Under the pieces are notes generated by a model. That model was not told the DNA's origin. It worked only from the letters and a program-made list of their open reading frames with translations, and did no database searches. Source: an uncultured Eubacteriales bacterium (GTDB lineage Bacteria; Bacillota; Clostridia; Oscillospirales; Acutalibacteraceae). From it: a DNA stretch of 64,000 nucleotides. Positions 44,247-52,968 of this stretch are shown in pieces; within the stretch, counting starts at the first letter, position 1, and each line of letters opens with the position of its first letter. A program made the translations under genes and the position numbers. The DNA is taken from the NCBI GenBank assembly GCA_934695425.1, contig CAKUVH010000007.1, forward strand, positions 6,820 to 70,819, written 5' to 3'.

Positions 44247-45257
44247 TTAATCTTCATCAATAGGCATGGCGGCTACAGCATTTAAGTTCATGGAAGCTCT
44301 TTTTCCGCTTAAGAATTCATAATATGCTTGGGAGCCAACCATCGCTGCGTTATCTCCACAAAAATTAAGTTTTGGTTCGTAAAAATTGCGGTGTAAAGAA
44401 CGGCATTTTTCATTTAATTCTTTTCTAAGAAGCGAATTAGCCGAAACTCCGCCGGCGATTCCAAGCGTCCTGTATCCCTTTTCTCTGGCAGCTCTTAAAA
44501 AATTCGAAACTAAACAATCGACCACGGACTTTCTAAAAGAAGCCGCCAAATCGTTTATAGGCAGTTCGATATTTTTTTGATTATAATTGTTAATTATATT
44601 TATCATCGCGGTTTTTATGCCGGAAAAGCTGAAATCATAGGTATCTTCTCCGCTAAGAGGCACAGGCAGCTTGAAACTGTTGGGGTTACCGTTTTCGGAA
44701 ATTTTATCAAGCATCACTCCGCCGGGATACGCAAGCCCGAGCCTGCGACCGACTTTATCAAATGCCTCTCCCGCTGCGTCATCACGGGTTCTGCCTAAAA
44801 TTTTAAATTTTGTGTAGTCTTTGACTTCAATTATATTGGAATGTCCTCCCGAAACCACAAGGCATAAAAACGGAGGCTTTAAATCGGGGTTTGAAAGGTA
44901 CAAAGAAGCTATATGGGACTTGATATGATGAACAGGAACCAATGGGAGTCCTGTCCCCAGCGCCAAACCTTTTGCAAAGTTAACTCCGACGAGCAGCGAA
45001 CCGACCAATCCCGGAGCGTATGTAACCGCCAATGCATCTATCGTTTTAAAGGAACAATTTGCCTCTTCGATAGTCTCTTTTACGAGCGGAGAGATGTTTT
45101 CTATATGTTTTCTTGAAGCCACTTCAGGAACCACACCGCCGTAAATTTGATGGTCTTTTATTTGAGAGGCGACTTTGCAGCAGATAACTTTTCGACCGTC
45201 TTCAACCACAGCCGCTGATGTATCATCGCAAGATGATTCAATCGCTAATATTTTCAT
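44247..45257 (-). CDS. tsaD: tRNA N6-threonylcarbamoyladenosine transferase TsaD
   Basis: Catalytic subunit for t6A37 modification of ANN-decoding tRNAs, 336 aa. ASKHA fold with ESSCDDTSAAVV at the start, metal-binding HHIKSHIASLY, VSGGHSNI, RTRDDAAGEAFDKVGR, GIAGGVSANS and the C-terminal GDNAAMVG. Last gene of the yebC-polA-rimI-tsaD run. Confidence 0.98.
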   Translation of the reverse strand: MKILAIESSCDDTSAAVVEDGRKVICCKVASQIKDHQIYGGVVPEVASRKHIENISPLVKETIEEANCSFKTIDALAVTYAPGLVGSLLVGVNFAKGLALGTGLPLVPVHHIKSHIASLYLSNPDLKPPFLCLVVSGGHSNIIEVKDYTKFKILGRTRDDAAGEAFDKVGRRLGLAYPGGVMLDKISENGNPNSFKLPVPLSGEDTYDFSFSGIKTAMINIINNYNQKNIELPINDLAASFRKSVVDCLVSNFLRAAREKGYRTLGIAGGVSANSLLRKELNEKCRSLHRNFYEPKLNFCGDNAAMVGSQAYYEFLSGKRASMNLNAVAAMPIDED

Positions 45258-45278
45258 TTAATTAAACTACCTCTACAA

Positions 45279-45731
45279 TCATTTGTTTTGTAAATAATTT
45301 GTCATTATAATTCCATCTTCTTTTGGGAAATTATAAAAATCTTTTCTTGTGCCTATGATTTCAAATCCTGTTTTTTGGTACAGATTTATCGCAATTTGAT
45401 TTGATTTTCGTACTTCCAACGATAAAAAGCTAAGATTTTTATTTTTAGAGTAGTCAAGAAGATTTTTTATTAATTTTTTGCCTATTTTATTTCCTCGAAA
45501 TTTTTCTGAGACTGCTAAATTATACACATAACCTTCATCCAACACATTATACATGCCGGCATACCCCACCAAAATTTTATTTGCTTTAGCAGAAATAAAA
45601 TATGATATGCCATCGTTAAACGCTGACTGAAACCCTTTTTCTGACCATGGTTCCGAGAAGCATTCGGTTTCTATTAAAGCCATGGCAGGGATATCCTGAG
45701 GAGTGCTTTCCTCTATAAGTATTTCACACAT
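45279..45731 (-). CDS. rimI: Ribosomal protein S18 alanine N-acetyltransferase-like GNAT
   Basis: A 150-aa GNAT protein with the acetyl-CoA loop VSEKFRGNKIGKKL near residue 80 and LEVRKSNQIAINLYQKTGFE, the RimI signature. Adjacent tsaD supports the RimI assignment. AAGGA lies nine bases before the ATG at 45731; a frame beginning 27 nt upstream overlaps polA and is less likely. Confidence 0.88.
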   Translation of the reverse strand: MCEILIEESTPQDIPAMALIETECFSEPWSEKGFQSAFNDGISYFISAKANKILVGYAGMYNVLDEGYVYNLAVSEKFRGNKIGKKLIKNLLDYSKNKNLSFLSLEVRKSNQIAINLYQKTGFEIIGTRKDFYNFPKEDGIIMTNYLQNK

Positions 45732-45736
45732 AAAAA

Positions 45737-48319
45737 TTATTCCTTCGCATCGAACCAAGTTTTGCCTACGGCAATATGAACCTCCAGCGGGACATTTAAT
45801 TTTACAGCATTTTCCATTTCTTCTTTTAATAATTTTTTCACTTCTTCGGATTCATCTTCAGGCGATTCGATAATCAATTCGTCGTGAACCTGCAAAATTA
45901 TTTTTGATTTAAAATTTTCATCCGAAAGCCTTTTATAAACATTTATCATCGCGATTTTTATAATATCCGCCGCGCTGCCTTGAATAGGCATGTTTCTCGC
46001 GACTCTCTCACCAAACGACCGGAGTAAAAAATTAGAAGAATTGAGCTCGGGCAAGTAGCGTCTTCTGTGGAATATCGTTTCGACGTAGCCCTGTTTTTTG
46101 GCAAGCAAAATAATTTCATTCATATAATTATTAATCCCGCTGTAATGCTCAAGATATTTATTTATATAATTTTGCGCGTCAAACCTGCTTATTTTCAAAT
46201 CTTGGGCGAGCGAAAACGCGCTCATGCCGTAAAGTATCCCAAAATTCACGGTTTTGGAACGTGCCCTCATCTCCGGAGTGACCATCGAAACGGGAACGCC
46301 GAAAATTTGCGAAGCCGTGATAGAATGGATATCTTCGTTGTTTTTGAAGGCATTTATCATGTTCTCATCGCCCGAAATATGAGCCATAACACGGAGCTCA
46401 ATCTGAGAATAATCCGCGTCAATCAAGACGCTGCCTTCAGGAGATTTAAAATATTCTCTGAGTTTGCGCCCTCTTTCGGTTCTTACCGGAATATTTTGTA
46501 AATTCGGCTCAGCAGAACTTATTCTGCCGGTCCGGGTTTCAGTTTGATTGAATGAAGTATGAATTCGCCCCCGCGGTGTGATAAGGTTAACCATGGAGTC
46601 AACATAAGTGGATTTTAATTTAGCAAGCGCTCTGTATTCGAGAATCATGTTAATTATGGGGTGGTAGCCGCGGAGTTTTTCGAGAATTTGAGCACCGGTG
46701 GAGTACCCGCTTTTTAATTTTTTCCCTTTGGGAAGGTTTAATTTCTCGAAAAGTATGCTTCCAAGCTGTTTCGGGGAATTTATGTTAAATTCCTCTCCGG
46801 CAAGCCTGTAAATTTCTTCTTCGGCTGCCTTGAGCTGACGGCTGAGCTCTTCGCCGTGGTCTTCGAGCCCTTTTTTGTCGAGCAAAAACCCAGTGAGTTC
46901 CATGTCCGCCAAAACTTTTGACAGGGGTTGTTCTATTTTAGTCAAAAGATGTTCTTGATTGTTTTCTTTTATTTTAGTTTTATATAAATCTTTAAGTTTA
47001 TCTATAAAATAGCACGTTTTTACACAGTTTTTTTCCGCATCTGTAAGCACTTCCGGCAAATCCGGCGGAAAAATATCGTGTCCTTGCGCCATTGTAGAAA
47101 TGTCTTCTTTACCTTCGGGGTTCAAAAGATACGCCGCAAGCAAAATATCAAAAATTTCACCCATGAAATTAATTCTGAGGGGCATTATTGTTTTGTAAAA
47201 TTTCTTCAAATTGAATACATTTTTGTTAATTTTTTTATTTCCGCAAAGTTTTTTCAAAAAAATCCGAAAATTATCATCCAAATCCTTAAAAATATAATAG
47301 TTATCGGCGCCGTCGCCTATGCAACAACTTTGAATTACATTCGATTCGGCCTCAGAATGAATAGATATTTCGCCGCAATTTTCGAGATTTTCTAAAATTT
47401 CACTATAATTTTTCGAAAAATTCAAAATTATTTTTTTGGAATCGACTTTTTTAGAAATTCCAATTTTATCCATCATTTTGAAAAATTCCAGTTCCGTGAA
47501 AATCTTTTTCAGCCGTTCAGTGTCCATTTCAGACGGAATAAATTCGCTGTCATTTATTTCAATCGGAACATTTTTGTTTATTTTCCCTAAATCATAACTC
47601 AAATAAGCCTTATCTTTGTCAGCAAGCAACTTGGCTTTCAAATTCGGCTTTATGTCAAGACTTTCAATATTATTATAAATATTCTCGATATTTTGGTACT
47701 TTTCGATAAGATTTTTCGCGGTTTTTTCTCCCACGCCTTTCACCCCGGGAATGCAGTCAGAAGCATCTCCCTGGAGCGCCTTTATGTCAATCAGTTGCTC
47801 GGGAGTTACGTTGTAATCTTCTTTTATTTTATCTTTATTATACAAAATTGACTCTGCTTTTCCGAATTTAGTTTTAGCAATTCTAACAAAAACATGGTCA
47901 GAAACCAGCTGCAAACAATCCCTGTCTCCGGTTGCGAACGTGCATTCGTATCCTTTGTCCTCGCAATATTTAGCAAAAGTGCCTAAAATATCATCGGCTT
48001 CATAACCTTCGCATGTGACTAATTTATATCCCATGGCAACCAAAATTTCTTTCAGAATCGGGAGCTGCGATGCCAATTCTTCGGGCATTCCTTTGCGAGA
48101 AGCTTTGTATCCGTCATACATTTTGTGGCGAAAAGTCGGCTGGGGTAAATCGAACGCCACCGCAATCGCTTGGGGCGAAACTTCTGACAAAAGTTTGTGC
48201 AAAGTAGATAAAAATCCATAAATTGCATTAGTCATTTGCCCTTTTTTGTTCGAAAGCATTTTAATGCCGTAAAAAGCCCGGTTAAGGATACTGTTGCCGT
48301 CCAAGACCAAATATTTCAA
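45737..48319 (-). CDS. polA: DNA polymerase I
   Basis: An 860-aa repair and Okazaki-processing polymerase. Residues 1-290 are the 5'-nuclease domain (LVLDGNSILNRAF, GDASDCIPGVKGVGEKTA). The middle domain is a degenerate 3'-5' exonuclease lacking the usual catalytic DxE (SIHSEAE instead), as in many Gram-positive enzymes. The C-terminal polymerase has motif A DYSQIELRVMAH, motif B RSKTVNFGILYGMS and motif C QVHDELIIE. Normal length. Confidence 0.98.
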   Translation of the reverse strand: MKYLVLDGNSILNRAFYGIKMLSNKKGQMTNAIYGFLSTLHKLLSEVSPQAIAVAFDLPQPTFRHKMYDGYKASRKGMPEELASQLPILKEILVAMGYKLVTCEGYEADDILGTFAKYCEDKGYECTFATGDRDCLQLVSDHVFVRIAKTKFGKAESILYNKDKIKEDYNVTPEQLIDIKALQGDASDCIPGVKGVGEKTAKNLIEKYQNIENIYNNIESLDIKPNLKAKLLADKDKAYLSYDLGKINKNVPIEINDSEFIPSEMDTERLKKIFTELEFFKMMDKIGISKKVDSKKIILNFSKNYSEILENLENCGEISIHSEAESNVIQSCCIGDGADNYYIFKDLDDNFRIFLKKLCGNKKINKNVFNLKKFYKTIMPLRINFMGEIFDILLAAYLLNPEGKEDISTMAQGHDIFPPDLPEVLTDAEKNCVKTCYFIDKLKDLYKTKIKENNQEHLLTKIEQPLSKVLADMELTGFLLDKKGLEDHGEELSRQLKAAEEEIYRLAGEEFNINSPKQLGSILFEKLNLPKGKKLKSGYSTGAQILEKLRGYHPIINMILEYRALAKLKSTYVDSMVNLITPRGRIHTSFNQTETRTGRISSAEPNLQNIPVRTERGRKLREYFKSPEGSVLIDADYSQIELRVMAHISGDENMINAFKNNEDIHSITASQIFGVPVSMVTPEMRARSKTVNFGILYGMSAFSLAQDLKISRFDAQNYINKYLEHYSGINNYMNEIILLAKKQGYVETIFHRRRYLPELNSSNFLLRSFGERVARNMPIQGSAADIIKIAMINVYKRLSDENFKSKIILQVHDELIIESPEDESEEVKKLLKEEMENAVKLNVPLEVHIAVGKTWFDAKE

Positions 48320-48332
48320 AAATCATCACCCA

Positions 48333-49046
48333 TTATTTCAAATTGTGCCAAACATTTTTAATATCTTCGTCCTCGTCAAGAATGTCCAAAAGCGTGCTCA
48401 CTTTCGCGGAATCTTCTTCAGAAAGCGTGACGTAAGTGCTCGGAACCATCCCGATTTCGGAGGAAACAAAATTATAATTTTTATTTTTTAAATAATTATA
48501 CACATCTTCATAATCATCTTTTTCGGTATAAATTACAAAACATCCGTCATCTTCAACAAAATCAACCGCACCGGATTCAATTACATCTTCCTCGAGTTTA
48601 GAAGCATCGACGTCCTCCGAATCGATTACAATGATTCCTTTTTCCGAGAACATGAATGACACGCACCCATTCGAGCCCAAATTTCCGCCATATTTACTAA
48701 AATAATGCCTTAAATTGCCAGCAGTTCTGTTACGATTGTCGGTAAGAGTTTCGACTATGATAGCCACGCCGAACGGGCCGTACCCTTCATAAGTAATCTC
48801 TTCGTAATCGTTGCCGTCGCCGCCGGCAGCCTTTTTGATTATCCTTTCGATGTTGTCGTTCGGGACGTTGTTCGCCTTGGCCTTTGCGATGGCATCTCTG
48901 AGTTTGGAATTCGAAGCAGGGTCAGCGCCGCCCTCTTTCGCAGCAACTGCCAATTCTCTTCCAACTTTTGTAAAAATTTTGGCTCTTTGCGCGTCGGTTT
49001 TTTCCTTTTTTCTTTTGATATTGTTCCATTTGCTATGTCCTGACAT
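48333..49046 (-). CDS. yebC: YebC/PmpR family protein (TACO1-like)
   Basis: A 237-aa protein starting MSGHSKWNNIKRKKEKTDAQ and containing GYGPFGVAIIVETLTDNRNR and the acidic NGCVSFMFSEKG region. Members act as transcription regulators or relieve ribosome stalling at proline-rich stretches. It heads the operon with polA, 13 nt upstream. Confidence 0.95.
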   Translation of the reverse strand: MSGHSKWNNIKRKKEKTDAQRAKIFTKVGRELAVAAKEGGADPASNSKLRDAIAKAKANNVPNDNIERIIKKAAGGDGNDYEEITYEGYGPFGVAIIVETLTDNRNRTAGNLRHYFSKYGGNLGSNGCVSFMFSEKGIIVIDSEDVDASKLEEDVIESGAVDFVEDDGCFVIYTEKDDYEDVYNYLKNKNYNFVSSEIGMVPSTYVTLSEEDSAKVSTLLDILDEDEDIKNVWHNLK

Positions 49047-49080
49047 TATTATTCACCTCAAAAAATATTTTATGATTATA

Positions 49081-49109
49081 ATTATAATATTTTATAGGTT
49101 AAGTATCAA
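49081..49109 (-). promoter_or_regulatory. Promoter of yebC-polA-rimI-tsaD
   Basis: Minus-strand TTGATA (49109-49104), 17-nt spacer, TATAAT (49086-49081). Confidence 0.75.
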
Positions 49110-49125
49110 CCTGGCAGTTTAAGAC

Positions 49126-49161
49126 ACGAAGAAACCCGAGCTTGAGTGAACAAACTCGGGT
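49126..49161 (-). terminator. Terminator after the acidic-repeat protein gene
   Basis: Minus-strand stem of about 11 bp (ACCCGAGTTTG with CAAGCTCGGGT, one wobble pair) followed by TTTCTT. The wobble pair holds only on the minus strand, supporting that direction. Confidence 0.75.
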
Positions 49162-49209
49162 AATTTGTGCTAATTTTTAGTTAAATTCACGAAAATTCTG
49201 CTGTGGAAA

Positions 49210-50238
49210 TTATTGATTAGCTTCTACTTCGTTGTTGTTTTCTTCGGCTTTTGGAGCTTCGACTTCTACTTCTTTGTTTTCTTCAGCCTTTGGAGCTTCA
49301 ACTTCTACTTCTTTGTTCTCTTCAGCTTTTGGAGCTTCAACTTCTACTTCGTCTTTTTTGTCCTCAGCTTTTGGAGCTTCGACTTGTGCTTCTTCTTTAT
49401 TTTCTTCAGCCTTTGGAGCTTCAACTTCTACTTCTTTGTTCTCTTCAGCTTTTGGAGCTTCAACTTCTGCTTCGTCTTTGTTTTCTTCAGCTTTTGGAGC
49501 TTCAACTTCTACTTCGTCTTTGTTCTCTTCAGCCTTTGGAGCTTCAACTTCTACTTCGTCTTTGTTCTCTTCAGCCTTTGGAGCTTCAACTTCTACTTCG
49601 CCTTTGTTTTCTTCAGCTTTTGGAGCTTCGGCTTCTACTTCGTCTTTTTTGTCCTCAGCTTTAGGAGCTTCAATTTTTAGAACTTCAGCTTTTACTTTTT
49701 TTTCAGATTTTTTCTCTAATTTGAACTCAAAAGTTACTTCTACAGTTTTGTCTTCTTTTGTTACTTTTTTAAGAACTAAAGTTCCTTTATCGCCGGCAAC
49801 AAGGCCTTTGAGTCCTTCAACATTTCCTGCAAATTTCAATACAACTTTCTTAGCTTCTTCGTCTTTTGCTTTGCCGAGTTCGCCAACGAAAGCCTCTGCT
49901 AATTTTGCACGGATAGATCTAACATTGGACACTGTAACATTGCTGACAGTTAAGCTGTTTTTGAATGCTTTTACAGCTCCTACTAAATTGCTCATGAATT
50001 CATCAAAATTGTCAAATTTGCTGAAATCAACTTTTACATTTCTGTTATGTAACACTATTCCAGCGATTGCTCCGCCGATTACTGTCAAACCGGTTGCGCC
50101 GCCGATAGCGATTTTGTGATTGCTTACAAAATTAAGCACAGAATTTTTGCTTGCTTTTGGAGCTTCGGCTCCTACTGCTGAGCATGAACCTGCCAACATA
50201 ACCCCTGACATGATTCCGGATAACAATTTTTTGTTCAT
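49210..50238 (-). CDS. Signal/Gly-rich-TM family protein A with acidic EAPKAEEN repeats
   Basis: A 342-aa protein. Residues 1-24 form a signal sequence (MNKKLLSGIMSGVMLAGSCS) with a likely AxA cleavage site (AVGAEA). After a short linker, residues about 42-63 are a glycine-rich hydrophobic segment (IAIGGATGLTVIGGAIAGIV). Residues 68-180 are the family's alpha/beta domain, ending GTLVLKKVTKEDKTVEVTFE. The last about 155 residues are 11 tandem copies of a 12-14-residue acidic unit (EAPKAEENKDEVEV). Function unknown. AGGAGG lies well placed before the ATG, and the gene has its own family-type promoter. Confidence 0.83.
   Translation of the reverse strand: MNKKLLSGIMSGVMLAGSCSAVGAEAPKASKNSVLNFVSNHKIAIGGATGLTVIGGAIAGIVLHNRNVKVDFSKFDNFDEFMSNLVGAVKAFKNSLTVSNVTVSNVRSIRAKLAEAFVGELGKAKDEEAKKVVLKFAGNVEGLKGLVAGDKGTLVLKKVTKEDKTVEVTFEFKLEKKSEKKVKAEVLKIEAPKAEDKKDEVEAEAPKAEENKGEVEVEAPKAEENKDEVEVEAPKAEENKDEVEVEAPKAEENKDEAEVEAPKAEENKEVEVEAPKAEENKEEAQVEAPKAEDKKDEVEVEAPKAEENKEVEVEAPKAEENKEVEVEAPKAEENNNEVEANQ
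49213..49680. repeat. Tandem 36-42-bp coding repeats
   Basis: Eleven in-frame units encode EAPKAE(E/D)(N/K)K plus 3-6 acidic residues. Unit length varies among 36, 39 and 42 bp, so array length is probably unstable between strains. Confidence 0.92.
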
Positions 50239-50271
50239 TTACTTTTCCTCCTAGTTTTTGTTTACCCATAT

Positions 50272-50300
50272 ATTGTAACACGCTCTATGATATTTGTAAA
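50272..50300 (-). promoter_or_regulatory. Family-type promoter of protein A gene
   Basis: Minus-strand TTTACA (50300-50295), 17-nt spacer, TACAAT (50277-50272). AAAT follows the -35 element and GTGT precedes the -10 element. Confidence 0.8.
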
Positions 50301-50382
50301 TGCCATTTTTAACTAAATTTTAAGGGGAATTAATATTAATTTTGATAATTCAATATAATTTGAGCGCAGATATGTTGTTTAA

Positions 50383-51444
50383 TTAATAATTCATCGCTTC
50401 CAATAGATTTTTTTTGGCCATTTTTACGATGATTTTTGAGTAAGTATCGATCGGGTCGTCTTTGTTAATTTCTTGATACGAAAGCGCAAAATCAGCCATG
50501 CTGTTCATTTCGGTCAAGATTGCATTACCGGGGTCTTGTATGCCTTGTTGGGTATTTTTCAATGCGATGGAGATGCGATCGACAATGTTTTTCGTGCGGT
50601 ATTTGATTACGACGATTCTGGAGTTTGCATTTTCATTATAATACTCATGATTTTTTTTCGGAGCGTCCTCCTTTTGCGAAAGATATTTCAAATTGACAAG
50701 AGCGTCCTTGAATTTGTCCACTTCCGAATTCAATAAATCTACTGATTCTTTCTTTTTTTCTTCGCTTTCGTCGGAAATATTCATTTTAATTGACTCGATT
50801 AATGAATTTTTAAAAGATTCTTCCACTTCTGACAGATTTTTTTTGACGGTTTCGATGTCGGGAATTTCGGTGATTTTGTCATCTTTGTCTTTTACAAATT
50901 CTAATTTTATGTTTACAGTGCCGTTTCTCGATTCCATTTTGGTCATCACCAACGTGCCCGGAGCGTCATCCGGCAAATCTTGAATTCCCTCGAATTCGGG
51001 TAAAATTTTATATGTTCTATAGAATAATGATTGATTTTTAGGATTACTTATAACTTCATATAATTCTTCGCGAAATTTTTTGCTTTCAGATACATTAAGC
51101 TTTAAATTTAAAATATCTTCATTACTTTTCAACATATCTACCAATTTCAGTTCATGTTTTCTTTTGGATACTCCCGAAATTTTTTGGATATCTTTGAACG
51201 AATCGCCGTGTCTGTGGGGGTACATGGAATTATTTTCAGAAGTTAATCTATCAAACAGATAAAATCCAACAGCTCCCACGGCTGCAGCTGCGCCGGCGGC
51301 GATGAATTTATTATTCTTTTTAACTGTGCTGCAGACAGAATTTTTAATTTTTTGAAATTTGCTCAATTCCTGAGCTTTTGCGTTAGGGCACATTCCGGCA
51401 AGAATTGCGCCGGACATGACAACTGATAATAATTTTTTACTCAT
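50383..51444 (-). CDS. Signal/Gly-rich-TM family protein B
   Basis: A 353-aa protein of unknown function. Signal sequence MSKKLLSVVMSGAILAGMC with a likely cut after NAKA. A small-residue-rich hydrophobic segment (FIAAGAAAAVGAVGFYLF) follows at residues about 46-66. Residues about 75-195 are the family domain, with GTLVMTKMESRNGTVNIKLE near its end. The rest is a charged helical region (KKNLSEVEESFKNSLIESIK and on). It has a GGAGG site and a family-type promoter. Confidence 0.8.
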   Translation of the reverse strand: MSKKLLSVVMSGAILAGMCPNAKAQELSKFQKIKNSVCSTVKKNNKFIAAGAAAAVGAVGFYLFDRLTSENNSMYPHRHGDSFKDIQKISGVSKRKHELKLVDMLKSNEDILNLKLNVSESKKFREELYEVISNPKNQSLFYRTYKILPEFEGIQDLPDDAPGTLVMTKMESRNGTVNIKLEFVKDKDDKITEIPDIETVKKNLSEVEESFKNSLIESIKMNISDESEEKKKESVDLLNSEVDKFKDALVNLKYLSQKEDAPKKNHEYYNENANSRIVVIKYRTKNIVDRISIALKNTQQGIQDPGNAILTEMNSMADFALSYQEINKDDPIDTYSKIIVKMAKKNLLEAMNY

Positions 51445-51480
51445 TAATTTTTCCTCCGATTTTATTAAACCTTAAAATAC

Positions 51481-51509
51481 ATTATAACCTGTTTTATGAA
51501 ATTTGTAAA
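51481..51509 (-). promoter_or_regulatory. Family-type promoter of protein B gene
   Basis: Minus-strand TTTACA (51509-51504), 17-nt spacer, TATAAT (51486-51481), again with AAAT after the -35 and GGT before the -10. Confidence 0.8.
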
Positions 51510-51540
51510 TATTTTTTAAACTAAGCAAAGTTTTGCGAGC

Positions 51541-52629
51541 CTATTGCGCGTTATCGACATTGTTAACGATATCGTAAAGACAATCCACCATCTCGTCAAG
51601 AATATCGTCCGTGATTTTATCGAACGATTCGCCGGATTTAAGCTGCAGCCTGTTATCTTCAACGCTGCTGCGGATTTCGTCAAAGCTGTTTAGTATGGTA
51701 TGGGTTCTTTCTTTCACAGCTTCGATATTTTTTTGAATTTTTTCGTTCACATCTTTGGACAACATTTTAGACAGCGCTAATTTTTGGGCATCAATGCCAC
51801 TATCATCGGGTTTTATCGACATTCCCCAGGCGACGAATTCTTCTACTATTTCGTTTTTTAAATTTTCGATGGCGGTGTCTATTTTATTGTTCATTTCTTG
51901 TTCGTTTATGTTCGAGGATTTTTTGTCCGGGTTCATTTTTAAAATGATGGCTTCTTTTAATAATTTTCTCATTTCGGTTTTTGATGTGCATTTTTCAGAG
52001 TCGGGTTTCGCGATGGTAGTAATTTTATTTTCTTGATTATTTTCGGGCTTATTATTTTCTTTTTTAATGATCTTGGGTTTGTTATCGTATTTTTCGAATT
52101 TTATCTCTATATTTTTGGATTTATCGTTTTTTAAAGTCCTGGTAATTGTCAATTTTCCTTTTTCGGTTATTGAAATATTTTTATTTATTTTTTTAGGGAA
52201 TAAAAACGACTTAAGTTCCTTGCGAAGATCCGAAGGAATCTCATCTGACGAAGTTGCGCCGAAAACGTCACATATTTCCTCCAAAGTGATGTTATTTACG
52301 ACTAAACTGCGTTGGAATGTTCTTAGATTTTTTATAAAATCTTTCCGGAAATTTATAATTGTTCTGTCACCTTTGACGGCTTTAAAATCCATTTCGATGT
52401 CCTGAATTCCGGGGACGAGGTTCTTATAAATATAAAACGTGCCGGCGCACACCAGACCGAGCCCGACTCCCACAGAAGTTTCAATTATTGCGCTTTTATT
52501 CTTTTTTACAAAATCGGCGGCATAAGTTTTAAACTTTGTGAAAGTGCTCGGCGATTCTGCGCTGAGAGAGGTCTGAGCTCCCGCCAAAGTACACGCTGCC
52601 ATGACTGTTGCTAATATTTTTTTATTCAT
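51541..52629 (-). CDS. Signal/Gly-rich-TM family protein C
   Basis: A 362-aa protein of unknown function. Signal sequence MNKKILATVMAACTLAGAQT with likely cleavage after SLSA. Second hydrophobic segment IIETSVGVGLGLVCAGTFYI at residues about 47-69. Family domain at about 75-195, ending GKLTITRTLKNDKSKNIEIK. The C-terminal part is helical and charged, including an amphipathic MRKLLKEAIILKMNPDKKSS stretch. Its 5' untranslated region is very similar to that of the D gene. Confidence 0.8.
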   Translation of the reverse strand: MNKKILATVMAACTLAGAQTSLSAESPSTFTKFKTYAADFVKKNKSAIIETSVGVGLGLVCAGTFYIYKNLVPGIQDIEMDFKAVKGDRTIINFRKDFIKNLRTFQRSLVVNNITLEEICDVFGATSSDEIPSDLRKELKSFLFPKKINKNISITEKGKLTITRTLKNDKSKNIEIKFEKYDNKPKIIKKENNKPENNQENKITTIAKPDSEKCTSKTEMRKLLKEAIILKMNPDKKSSNINEQEMNNKIDTAIENLKNEIVEEFVAWGMSIKPDDSGIDAQKLALSKMLSKDVNEKIQKNIEAVKERTHTILNSFDEIRSSVEDNRLQLKSGESFDKITDDILDEMVDCLYDIVNNVDNAQ

Positions 52630-52662
52630 TATTTTTTCTCCTATACATAATTCTTCAAGGAC

Positions 52663-52691
52663 ATTATAACATATTTAAGTTGATTTGTAAA
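52663..52691 (-). promoter_or_regulatory. Family-type promoter of protein C gene
   Basis: Minus-strand TTTACA (52691-52686), 17-nt spacer ending ATATGT, TATAAT (52668-52663). Confidence 0.82.
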
Positions 52692-52722
52692 TTGATCTTT
52701 AAATTAATTTTAATAAAATTAA

Positions 52723-52753
52723 TCGCCCCGGCTGAAATTTCAAACCGAGGCGA
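52723..52753 (-). terminator. Terminator after the protein D gene
   Basis: Stem TCGCCTCGG with CCGGGGCGA on the minus strand (one wobble), T-rich afterwards. It lies 21 nt beyond the stop at 52774, which marks the original end of the frameshifted D gene. Confidence 0.75.
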
Positions 52754-52773
52754 CTGGTTATTAATTTTTATGT

Positions 52774-52968
52774 TTAAACTCCGGCGTTGAAGTCTTTTAA
52801 TTCGTTTTCTTCGGTGAAATCTTTTAATTCACTTGCTGCGGAGTTTTCATTTTCTTCATTTTTTTGACTTGCTTCATTTGTGGAGTCTAAATTACGATTT
52901 TTAAATTCTCTTTCGATTTCTTGAAGAAATGCGGATGCTATTAAAGTGCCAATAGCGGCGCATATTTT
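52774..52968 (-). pseudogene. Displaced C-terminal tail of protein D (out of frame)
   Basis: This stretch encodes, in the frame shifted relative to the D gene, an acidic tail with NRNLDSTNEASQKNEE and ELKDFTEENELKDF. It resembles the tail of neighbour E (DYSEADLLRDYSNPEENGLRDY). Adding one A to the AAAA run at 52965-52968 (minus strand) joins it to the D body as QISKICAAIGTL. It is therefore the separated end of D, caused by a one-base deletion or a sequencing error. Confidence 0.7.

Noticed and set aside
45737..48319. PolA as an exonuclease-proficient polymerase
   Set aside because: The middle domain lacks the expected catalytic acidic motif, so no proofreading activity is claimed; this degeneration is ordinary in Gram-positive PolA.
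49213..50119. Long open frames on the plus strand opposite protein A (up to 295 codons)
   Set aside because: They arise because the acidic repeat codons have no stops on the complementary strand; the products are low-complexity Ser/Phe-rich or Leu-rich and have no ribosome-binding site. The minus-strand gene has signal sequence, promoter and ribosome-binding site.
49210..51444. Lipoprotein signals in proteins A and B (cysteine after LAG)
   Set aside because: The residues before the cysteine (AGSC, AGMC) do not fit the lipobox because L is at -4 rather than -3. Other family members lack the cysteine, and AxA signal-peptidase I sites follow.
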